Assembly (NCBI GenBank): GCA_028280025.1
Contig: JANQMO010000071.1
Span: 1 to 30,722 of the forward strand
Reading direction: 5' to 3'
DNA from: Chlorobium sp.
GTDB taxonomy: Bacteria; Bacteroidota; Chlorobiia; Chlorobiales; Chlorobiaceae
Length of the DNA stretch: 30,722 bases
Shown here: positions 24,060 through 30,722 of the stretch, in pieces
Numbering within the stretch: position 1 is the first letter of the stretch
Layout: each line of letters starts with the position of its first letter
Notes under the pieces: generated by a model
Told to the model about the DNA's origin: nothing
Seen by the model: only the letters and a program-made list of their open reading frames with translations
Database searches by the model: none
Position numbers and translations under genes: made by a program

Positions 24060-25442
24060 TTAGCCGGACAGTTTCATTTCCTCCAGGGCTTCCTGCAGGG
24101 AGCTGCAGCCGATAATTTTTAACGGGAGTTTTCTGATGGCCGGTTTCAGTTCACGGGTGTTTTCTTTCGGGAGGATGATTGTGTCGAAGCCGAGATGTGC
24201 GGCTTCACGAATTCTTCTTTCCCCGTCGGATATCGCTCTTGTTTCGCCTGAGAGCCCGATTTCACCTGCGCATACCATGCCCGGCGACAAGGCTGTGTTG
24301 TTAAGTCCTGATGCGACAGCACATGCAACGGCAAGATCGGAAGCCGGTTCGGCGAGTTTGAGGCCGCCTGCAACCTTGATAAAGACGTCTTGTCCCCATG
24401 TGCCGAAACCGAGTCTTTTTTCGAGGACCGCAAGCAGGATGGAGATGCGTTTACTGTCGATCCCGGTACAGATTCTCTGCGGTACAGGATAATTTGTCTT
24501 GCTTACCAGCGCCTGGACTTCGACAAGCAGAGCCCTTGTGCCTTCGATTGCAGCAAGGATGGCGTTACCCGGCACACCGCTTGTTCTTCCGGCTATGAAC
24601 AGTTCCGAGGGATTGGTGACCTCTTTGAGCCCATGTTCATCCATTCTGAAAACACCGATTTCATTTGTCGGCCCGAAGCGGTTTTTCATTGTGCGTATGA
24701 CCCTGTGGCGCTGAAAGCTTTCTCCCTCGAACTGAAGAACTGTATCGACCATGTGTTCCAGCGTTTTCGGTCCCGACAGACTGCCTGATTTGGTGATATG
24801 ACCTATGACGAGCAGAACGATGTTTCGTTGTTTCGTCTCACGCAAAAGGGCGGAACAGCATTCGCGAATCTGCGTCACGGTTCCTGCCGAACTGCGGAAA
24901 TCCCCTGTGTGGAGCGTTTGAATGGAATCGATAATGATAATGTCGGGTTTATCCCGATCGATGACACCGATGATCTTGTCCAGGTTGACTTCCGAAACCA
25001 GAATGACATCATCGGATTGAATAGAAAGGCGTTTGGCCCTGTCCCTGATTTGTGATGGCGATTCTTCTCCTGAAATATAGAGAATACGGCAGGGAGAGGT
25101 GTGGCGGGCGAGCTGAAGCATCAGGGTCGATTTCCCTATACCCGGTTCGCCGCCTATAAGCACTGCCGAGGCGGGCATCAGGCCGCCGCCGAGAACCCGG
25201 TCAAGCTCCTGCATGCCTGTTGAGATTCTCTGCGGCGGAACAGCTTTGTTCTCCAGCAGAAGGCTTTCTGAAACAGGCAGGTCTTTGACTTCATGAAGCG
25301 GGCCTGTTTTGCCGGGCAAGGTTTCTTCAAGAGGGGATTCCTCAAGAGTTCCCCAGCTCTGACAGGAAAAACATTTGCCCGAATACTTAAGCGACACGGC
25401 ACCACAACTGGTGCAGGTATAACGACATGCAGGTTTTGCCAT
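24060..25442 (-). CDS. radA: DNA repair protein RadA
   Basis: A 460-residue RecA-like ATPase that drives branch migration in recombinational repair. An N-terminal zinc finger uses Cys10, Cys13, Cys24 and Cys27 (CTSCG, CFSCQSWG). The RecA core has Walker A G-G-E-P-G-I-G-K-S-T-L and the RadA-specific K-N-R-F-G motif. A C-terminal Lon-protease-like domain without protease activity follows (SDLAVACAVASGL, GEIGLSGETR). ATG at 25442 is chosen because it directly precedes the zinc finger (MAKPACRYTCTSCG) and lies seven bases after the folD stop. Confidence 0.96.
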   Translation of the reverse strand: MAKPACRYTCTSCGAVSLKYSGKCFSCQSWGTLEESPLEETLPGKTGPLHEVKDLPVSESLLLENKAVPPQRISTGMQELDRVLGGGLMPASAVLIGGEPGIGKSTLMLQLARHTSPCRILYISGEESPSQIRDRAKRLSIQSDDVILVSEVNLDKIIGVIDRDKPDIIIIDSIQTLHTGDFRSSAGTVTQIRECCSALLRETKQRNIVLLVIGHITKSGSLSGPKTLEHMVDTVLQFEGESFQRHRVIRTMKNRFGPTNEIGVFRMDEHGLKEVTNPSELFIAGRTSGVPGNAILAAIEGTRALLVEVQALVSKTNYPVPQRICTGIDSKRISILLAVLEKRLGFGTWGQDVFIKVAGGLKLAEPASDLAVACAVASGLNNTALSPGMVCAGEIGLSGETRAISDGERRIREAAHLGFDTIILPKENTRELKPAIRKLPLKIIGCSSLQEALEEMKLSG

Positions 25443-25449
25443 GCTGATG

Positions 25450-26349
25450 TTACAGGGATTGAGCGGCGCCCTGAGCCTGCATAAACGACTGGAGCGTGTT
25501 TTTGAGGAGCATGGCAATGGTCATTGGGCCGACCCCGCCGGGGACAGGCGTAATGGCCGAAGCTGTTTTGGAAACATGTTCATAATCCACGTCGCCGACA
25601 AGCCGATAGCCTGATTTGCGTGAAGCATCTTCGATCCGGTTCATCCCGACATCTATAATGACTGCACCCGGCTTGACCATTTCTTTGGTAATGAGGTTTG
25701 CCCGGCCTATAGCGGCGATCAAAATGTCAGCCTGCCGGGTCAATTCGGGCATGTTCTGTGTCGCGGAGTGGCAGACGGTAACCGTGCAGTTTGTTTCCTT
25801 GAGTTTCTGCAGCATCAGATTCGCCATCGGTTTTCCTACGATGTTGCTTCTCCCTATGACGACACAGTGCTTTCCCTTCGTCTCGATATTGTATCTGGAA
25901 AGAAGTTCGAGGATGCCGTACGGCGTGCAGCTTATAAAGCATTTGTCAAGGTTGCCGAGCACCATCTGCCCCACATTTTCAGGATGAAATCCGTCGACAT
26001 CCTTTAAAGGAGAAATAGCCATGGTCACGGCATATTCATCGATGTGGCGGGGAAGCGGCTGCTGCACGAGGATGCCGTGAACGTCCGGATCGGCATTGAG
26101 GACTTCGATTTTTGACAGGAGTTCTTCCTGCGAGGTTTCCGCTGCAAGTTCAATGACTTCCGAATTCATACCTGTTTCCTTGCAGCTTTTGGCTTTGTTC
26201 CTCACATAAACCTGTGAAGCGGGGTCTTCGCCGACAATGATAACGGCAAGTCCCGGAACGGCATTGTATTTCTGCCGGCAGGTTTCAACGGAGTGTTTCA
26301 GTTCCTGTTTCATGTCGCTGGAAATCTTTTTCCCGTCAATGATGATCAT
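25450..26349 (-). CDS. folD: Methylenetetrahydrofolate dehydrogenase/cyclohydrolase
   Basis: A 299-residue bifunctional enzyme that interconverts 5,10-methylene-, 5,10-methenyl- and 10-formyl-tetrahydrofolate, using NADP. Signatures seen: Y-V-R-N-K-A-K-S-C-K with the catalytic lysine near 56, G-I-L-V-Q-Q-P-L-P, V-I-G-R-S-N-I-V-G-K-P for the cofactor, and the C-terminal P-V-P-G-G-V-G-P-M-T. ATG at 26349 begins MIIIDGKKIS, the usual family start. It heads the minus-strand run and is followed by radA after seven bases. Confidence 0.96.
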   Translation of the reverse strand: MIIIDGKKISSDMKQELKHSVETCRQKYNAVPGLAVIIVGEDPASQVYVRNKAKSCKETGMNSEVIELAAETSQEELLSKIEVLNADPDVHGILVQQPLPRHIDEYAVTMAISPLKDVDGFHPENVGQMVLGNLDKCFISCTPYGILELLSRYNIETKGKHCVVIGRSNIVGKPMANLMLQKLKETNCTVTVCHSATQNMPELTRQADILIAAIGRANLITKEMVKPGAVIIDVGMNRIEDASRKSGYRLVGDVDYEHVSKTASAITPVPGGVGPMTIAMLLKNTLQSFMQAQGAAQSL

Positions 26350-26461
26350 AATTGTACATTCCTGGTTTAAATGGTTGACCTGTGACTGTATGTTACAAGA
26401 AAAGAAAATAACAATCGGGTGTCATACAGGGATAAAAATAATATGATATCTCCTGCGCGTC

Positions 26462-27007
26462 ATGCTTGCAGTCGATGATGTTCTGGTGGACGACGGTGTC
26501 CGGGGCGCAATGTTCTGTTGCGACCTCGCCCGGTGCAGGGGGGCATGCTGCGTGGAAGGTGAATTGGGCGCGCCTGTCATGAAAGAGGAGGTTGAGACGC
26601 TGGAAGCGATTGCCGGAAGTGCGATGACGGATCTTCCTGAAAGAAGTCGGCGCTATATCAGCAGGAACGGTTTTCTCGAGCAGTACCAGGGAGAGCTCTT
26701 TACCCGCACGATAGATGATCGTGAATGCGTTTTTTCTTTTCGAAAGAACGGCGTTACCTTATGCGCCATTGAACGCTGCAAACCGTTATCGTGCAGGTTG
26801 TTTCCCGTCAGGATAAGAAAAAAGTTCGGTATGGATTATCTTGTCTATGAAGAGCACGCGATGTGTCATGAGGCCCGAAAAAAGGGGACAGAACACAGGA
26901 TTTTTCTTATTGACTATGTCGGGCACTCACTGATCGAAAAGTACGGGGCATCATGGTTCAGCCGACTGCAAGACTTGTTATCCGATTCTCCTTTGGATTA
27001 TGCTTGA
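26462..27007 (+). CDS. DUF3109 Cys-cluster protein
   Basis: A 181-residue protein of the DUF3109 family, related to the YkgJ-type Cys-rich proteins. Cysteines occur as F-C-C-D-L-A-R-C-R-G-A-C-C (19-30), then C-A-I-E-R-C-K-P-L-S-C-R-L-F-P-V and A-M-C-H-E-A, spacing that suggests a zinc or iron-sulfur site. Function is not established for the family. Its stop overlaps the rpoN start by eight bases (ATG at 27000 lies inside its last codons), so the two are translationally coupled. ATG at 26462 is the first in-frame start and gives a full-length protein. Confidence 0.85.
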   Translation: MLAVDDVLVDDGVRGAMFCCDLARCRGACCVEGELGAPVMKEEVETLEAIAGSAMTDLPERSRRYISRNGFLEQYQGELFTRTIDDRECVFSFRKNGVTLCAIERCKPLSCRLFPVRIRKKFGMDYLVYEEHAMCHEARKKGTEHRIFLIDYVGHSLIEKYGASWFSRLQDLLSDSPLDYA

Positions 27008-28445
27008 TATCAAAATTCGTCAAAGTCAGCGTACGCAGCTGTCTACACAGCAGATAATGACGAGTCAGCTGCTTCAGTTACCGCTGATGCATCTTGAGCA
27101 GAGAATCTATGATGAACTGCAGGATAATCCCATGCTCGAGCTCGAGGAAAGGAAAAGCGAGTCAATAGACGATGCGGGAGTGCAGGGCGAAGGTGAGCAT
27201 GAAGAAGGCATGTTCGATTCGGTGGACAGGTTCGAAAAAGATGTCCGGGGTCAGGAGGACAGTCGGAAAAAAGAAGAATCGGAGAGTCTTCCCCAGTTTA
27301 CCATCGATAATCGTCCGAAAGAGAGTTTTATTCAGGCTGTACAGCATGATTCATGCGAAGAAAAGCTTCTCAAAGATCTCGCGCTGCAGGAAGGAATGGG
27401 TCCGAGAGAGCTGATCATTGCGTCCGAAATTCTCGGTAATCTCGACGATGACGGTTACCTGGCTGAAGAACTGCCGGTTATCCTTGACGGCTTGGAGAAA
27501 AACGATATTGATGCCGATGAAAAAGAGGTTGTCGATATTCTGGAAAAAATACATTTTCTCGAGCCTCCCGGAATAGCAGTCCGTGATCTTCGGGAAAGAC
27601 TTCTTGTCCAGCTTCATGCCAAAAGCGGCATTGATCCGTCACCTTCCGAGAAAAATGCCGGAAAGCTCCTCGAAGAGCATTTCGTCGATTTTCTCAACAA
27701 CCGTTACGAAAAAATTCTTAAACGAACCCGGATGTCTTCCGAGGATCTGAGAAGCGCCGTTTCGGTAATTTCCACCCTCGATCCTCACCCCTTTCATGCA
27801 GGGAAGGAAGCCGAGGAATATATCATCCCTGATTTTATCGTGACCTATGAAAACGGGAGGCTCTCGGCTGTTCTCAACGACAGGAGCAACATGTCGGTCC
27901 ATGTTTCCGATGCCTATCAAGGGGTTTTGAAAAAAAAGGCAGTACCCGCAGAGGACCGGAAATACATGCGGCAGAAACTCAATCGTGCCAAAGAGTTCGC
28001 CAGTGCCATTGCACAAAGACGAAACACGCTTATAAAGGTTATCGAGGCATTGATGATGTTTCAGTACGATTTTTTTGTCAGCGGGCCTGAAAAACTCGTT
28101 CCTCTGGTCATGAAAGATGTTGCTGAAAAGACAGGATTCGATCTTTCGACAATCAGCCGGGCTGTTAACGGAAAATATGTACAGACCCGGTTCGGAACGT
28201 TTGAACTGAAGTACTTTTTCAGCGGTAGCCTTCCGACAGCAGAGGGAGAGGATCTTTCAACCAAGATCATCAAGCAGTACATTAAGGAGATGATCGATGG
28301 CGAGGACCAGGTAAAACCGCTCAATGACGACAAGCTGGCTGGAATGCTTGAAAAAAAAGGCATAAAAATTGCAAGAAGGACGGTTGCAAAATATCGTGAA
28401 CAAATGCAAATTCCAGTAGCAAGATTAAGAAAAAAAATATGTTAA
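27000..28445 (+). CDS. rpoN: RNA polymerase sigma-54 factor
   Basis: A 481-residue sigma-54 factor, which directs RNA polymerase to -24/-12 promoters and needs an AAA+ activator. The Gln/Leu-rich region I is at the N-terminus (QSQRTQLSTQQIMTSQLLQL), followed by an acidic region (about 45-100), the core-binding domain, a helix-turn-helix near 375-400 (DVAEKTGFDLSTISRAV) and the RpoN box A-R-R-T-V-A-K-Y-R-E at 458-467. ATG at 27000 overlaps the preceding gene. No activator gene is in this window. hslV starts 54 bases later. Confidence 0.97.
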   Translation: MLDIKIRQSQRTQLSTQQIMTSQLLQLPLMHLEQRIYDELQDNPMLELEERKSESIDDAGVQGEGEHEEGMFDSVDRFEKDVRGQEDSRKKEESESLPQFTIDNRPKESFIQAVQHDSCEEKLLKDLALQEGMGPRELIIASEILGNLDDDGYLAEELPVILDGLEKNDIDADEKEVVDILEKIHFLEPPGIAVRDLRERLLVQLHAKSGIDPSPSEKNAGKLLEEHFVDFLNNRYEKILKRTRMSSEDLRSAVSVISTLDPHPFHAGKEAEEYIIPDFIVTYENGRLSAVLNDRSNMSVHVSDAYQGVLKKKAVPAEDRKYMRQKLNRAKEFASAIAQRRNTLIKVIEALMMFQYDFFVSGPEKLVPLVMKDVAEKTGFDLSTISRAVNGKYVQTRFGTFELKYFFSGSLPTAEGEDLSTKIIKQYIKEMIDGEDQVKPLNDDKLAGMLEKKGIKIARRTVAKYREQMQIPVARLRKKIC

Positions 28446-28499
28446 TGTCCTTTCCGGTCTGTAGTCGGGACTGGAGGGTATGTTTGATAAGGAGTGATA

Positions 28500-29048
28500 A
28501 TGGAGAGCCATGAAAAGCCGGTTATCAGATCGACGACAGTCCTTGGTGTTCTGAAAAACGGTAAGGCTGCTCTTGGCAGTGACGGCCAGATGACGCTTGG
28601 TAATACGGTTATCAAGCAGAGTACAAAAAAAATACGACGACTGCGCAATGCAGAGCTGATCAGCGGGTTTGCCGGTGCAACGGCTGATGCCGTTACGCTG
28701 CTTGACCGGTTTGAGGAAAAACTTCAGGCGTGCGGAGGGAAGCTCGAAAGGGCGGCTGTCGATCTGGCAAGGGATTGGCGAACCGATAAATACCTTCGCA
28801 GGCTTGAGGCCATGCTTGCCGTCGTGAGTACTGAAAAAGCGCTCATTATCTCGGGAACCGGAGATGTTATCGAGCCTGAAGACGGCATCGTGGCAATAGG
28901 AAGCGGCAGTATGTTCGCGCTTGCGGCTGCCAGATCGCTCTTGAAGCATACGGAACTCGAAGCATCGGAAATTGTCAGGGAAAGCCTTAACGTCGCCGCC
29001 GATATCTGTATTTATACAAACGCTCATATCGTTCTCGAAGAACTTTAG
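28500..29048 (+). CDS. hslV: ATP-dependent protease subunit HslV
   Basis: A 182-residue N-terminal-nucleophile peptidase forming the double-hexamer proteolytic core of HslVU. The catalytic threonine is the first Thr of T-T-V-L-G-V (Thr12), exposed after removal of an 11-residue propeptide, longer than the single Met of E. coli. L-G-S-D-G-Q-M-T-L-G-N-T-V, G-F-A-G-A-T-A-D-A and the C-terminal I-C-I-Y-T-N-x-x-I match the family. ATG at 28500 is chosen because AAGGAG lies five bases before it; GTG at 28494 is inside that site. hslU follows 108 bases later. Confidence 0.96.
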   Translation: MESHEKPVIRSTTVLGVLKNGKAALGSDGQMTLGNTVIKQSTKKIRRLRNAELISGFAGATADAVTLLDRFEEKLQACGGKLERAAVDLARDWRTDKYLRRLEAMLAVVSTEKALIISGTGDVIEPEDGIVAIGSGSMFALAAARSLLKHTELEASEIVRESLNVAADICIYTNAHIVLEEL

Positions 29049-29156
29049 GCCGTCACACTGTTATTGTGTTTCCAGAGACAGATAGAAAAAGCCTGCTGCC
29101 GGCAAACACAGCACGCAGTTTTTTAACGTTTTTAATAATGCATGAACCTGTAAATC

Positions 29157-30569
29157 GTGAATACATCTTCCATAAGTAAAGAGTTTCTTACCCCTTCCCA
29201 GATAGTCGAACGTCTTGATAAATATATTATCGGTCAGCACGAGGCCAAAAAGGCAGTTGCGATAGCTTTGCGGAACCGGCTTCGCCGCCAGAATGTCAGT
29301 GATGAACTGCGTGACGAGATCATGCCGAACAACATTATCATGATAGGGCCTACCGGGGTCGGTAAAACTGAAATTGCCCGTCGTCTTGCAAAGCTTGCCA
29401 ATGCTCCTTTTGTCAAGGTCGAAGCATCCAAATTCACGGAAGTCGGGTATGTCGGCCGCGATGTCGAGTCGATGATACGCGACCTGACCGATCAGGCGGT
29501 CAGCATGGTCAGAAACGAAAAATCCGAAGAAGTAAAGGAAAAGGCAGCAGAGCTGGTTGAAGAGCGGCTGCTCGATATTCTTCTTCCGACAGTGCCTGCC
29601 AGTACCTATGAGAGCGATGAAGGGGGCGCCGACGGTGGAGAGGCTTCAGGAGCCGACCTTGAAGATGCGGTCAATAAAAAGAGCCGTGAAAAAATGCTCG
29701 AAAGGCTTCGCTCCGGAAGAATGGAGGATCGCCAGATAGAGATGGAATTGAGCGGCGACTCGCAGGGAGGCATGATGCAGATTTTCGGTCCTCTCGGTCA
29801 AATGGAGGAGCTGGGCGGGATCATGCAGGATCTCATGAGCGGTCTTCCGAAAAAAAGGAAAAAAAGGCGAGTGACCATAGCCGAGGCACGAAAACTGCTT
29901 GAGCAGGAAGAAGTGCAGAAGCTGATTGACATGGATGCCGTGGTCAAGGAGGCGGTTTGCAAGGTAGAGGAGTCAGGCATTGTCTTTATTGATGAGATCG
30001 ACAAGATTGCGGCACCGACGACGGGTGCAGGAGGGAAAGGGCCGGACGTAAGCCGCGAAGGCGTTCAGCGGGACCTGCTCCCGATTGTGGAAGGTTCGAA
30101 TGTTGCCACGAAGCACGGTATGGTCAGGACCGACCATGTTCTTTTCATAGCATCCGGGGCGTTTCATGTTGCCAAACCTTCAGACCTGATTCCTGAACTG
30201 CAGGGACGTTTCCCCATACGTGTCGAGCTCAAAAGCCTGACCGAAGAGGATTTCTATAAAATTCTCACGCAGCCAAAAAATGCGCTGATCAAACAGTACA
30301 AGGCCCTTCTTGAAACGGAGGGCGTGAGGCTTGATGTGACAGACGAAGCAATACGGGAAATCGCGGACATTGCCGCTCAGGTCAATGATTCGGTGGAAAA
30401 TATCGGCGCAAGAAGACTGCACACCATCATGACAAACCTCCTTGAAGAACTTATGTTCGATATCCCCGAGAAACACAGTGACGAGGATATCCTGGTCGAC
30501 AAGGAGATGGTCGGCAGCAAACTGAGCACAATCGTCAGGGACAGGGACCTGAGCCAGTATATTTTATGA
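29157..30569 (+). CDS. hslU: HslVU protease ATPase subunit HslU
   Basis: A 470-residue AAA+ unfoldase that feeds substrates to HslV. Walker A is G-P-T-G-V-G-K-T at 64-71, and Walker B is I-V-F-I-D-E-I-D-K-I-A. The intermediate domain (about 110-250) carries an acidic, Gly-rich insertion (SDEGGADGGEASGADLED). The extreme C-terminus, L-S-Q-Y-I-L, matches the tail that inserts into HslV and activates it (L-S-R-F-I-L in E. coli). The start is GTG at 29157 (MNTSSISKEFLTPSQIVERLD); the nearby ATG at 29140 is followed at once by a stop. It is in one unit with hslV. Confidence 0.97.
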   Translation: MNTSSISKEFLTPSQIVERLDKYIIGQHEAKKAVAIALRNRLRRQNVSDELRDEIMPNNIIMIGPTGVGKTEIARRLAKLANAPFVKVEASKFTEVGYVGRDVESMIRDLTDQAVSMVRNEKSEEVKEKAAELVEERLLDILLPTVPASTYESDEGGADGGEASGADLEDAVNKKSREKMLERLRSGRMEDRQIEMELSGDSQGGMMQIFGPLGQMEELGGIMQDLMSGLPKKRKKRRVTIAEARKLLEQEEVQKLIDMDAVVKEAVCKVEESGIVFIDEIDKIAAPTTGAGGKGPDVSREGVQRDLLPIVEGSNVATKHGMVRTDHVLFIASGAFHVAKPSDLIPELQGRFPIRVELKSLTEEDFYKILTQPKNALIKQYKALLETEGVRLDVTDEAIREIADIAAQVNDSVENIGARRLHTIMTNLLEELMFDIPEKHSDEDILVDKEMVGSKLSTIVRDRDLSQYIL

Positions 30570-30630
30570 TTGTTCGGCTTGATGGCTGAATAGCCAGATG
30601 GCTTGATAGCTTACCTAATACCTAATCAGT

Positions 30631-30722
30631 AGTGTCCGGTAAAAAATAAAAAAGGTCTGAAAACTCTTGAGAAACGGTGATATTAAAAGTGACCAAACCT
30701 TTTCTATCAGCTGTATTCAAAA
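30631..30722 (+). mobile_element. Probable left end of an insertion sequence
   Basis: AGTGTCCGGTAAAAAATA at 30631-30648 resembles the terminal inverted repeat of IS4-type elements as I remember them. A frame then opens at GTG 30677 or 30689 (V-T-K-P-F-L-S-A-V-F-K) and runs off the window; it resembles the start of DUF4372-type transposases. The assignment is tentative because the right end and the transposase core are outside. The preceding 30570-30630 contains short direct repeats of GATGGCT/GATAGCT type. Confidence 0.4.

Noticed and set aside
29049..29156. Terminator after hslV
   Set aside because: A TTTTTT run follows CTGC/GCAG, but the stem is only four clean pairs and hslU continues downstream on the same strand.

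Overview
The window looks like a chromosomal segment from a Gram-negative bacterium of the Bacteroidetes/Chlorobi group, most likely a green sulfur bacterium (Chlorobium/Prosthecochloris type). This assignment is an inference. It rests on mid-range base composition, several lipoprotein families common in that group (DUF4292-like, a short lipoprotein before coaE), a Lys/Ala-rich DUF2934 protein, and a zinc-free dehydrogenase resembling BchC of bacteriochlorophyll synthesis. No rRNA, tRNA or CRISPR array was seen.

Layout. Bases 1-90 look like the 3' end (domains V and VI) of a group II intron whose body lies left of the window. Next come a 9-bp repeat array and an orphan HlyD-type membrane-fusion protein (322-1521). 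On the minus strand follow a protein with MORN-like repeats (1700-2629) and a four-gene operon read right to left: a DUF2141 secreted protein, then YnbE-, YdbL- and YdbH-like proteins. The last three match the envelope-bridging set known from E. coli. A broken thioredoxin N-terminus (6344-6487) lies in the next gap. A plus-strand run follows: a 5'(3')-deoxyribonucleotidase-like HAD protein, a nitrilase-superfamily amidohydrolase, and a glutamate decarboxylase 36 bp behind the amidohydrolase. A hairpin-rich, REP-like intergenic region follows it.

The centre holds housekeeping genes: rlmI-like (-), a DUF4292-like lipoprotein (+), Fe-type superoxide dismutase (-), a small lipoprotein overlapping coaE (+), tatC (-, tail-to-tail with coaE), a long-chain polyprenyl diphosphate synthase and a three-PASTA membrane protein (+), a small membrane ORF and a DUF2934 protein (-), and a CLC chloride channel/antiporter with CBS domains (+).

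From 26349 down to 20016 every gene is on the minus strand: folD, radA, a YvlD-family membrane protein, the BchC-like dehydrogenase, and the ATPase and one permease of a nucleoside-type ABC importer that lacks its second permease and binding protein here. The right end is on the plus strand: a DUF3109 Cys-cluster protein overlapping rpoN (sigma-54), then hslV and hslU (ATP-dependent protease). The last ~90 bases look like the left end of an insertion sequence with the first codons of a transposase.

What works together: ynbE/ydbL/ydbH (envelope lipid homeostasis), hslV/hslU (protein quality control), the ABC ATPase and permease (uptake), and possibly the amidohydrolase and glutamate decarboxylase (amide/GABA metabolism). 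The most notable features are the permuted YnbE-YdbL-YdbH operon with a DUF2141 leader, the MORN-like repeat protein, the 9-bp repeat arrays, the REP-like palindromes, the thioredoxin relic, and mobile-element fragments at both edges.
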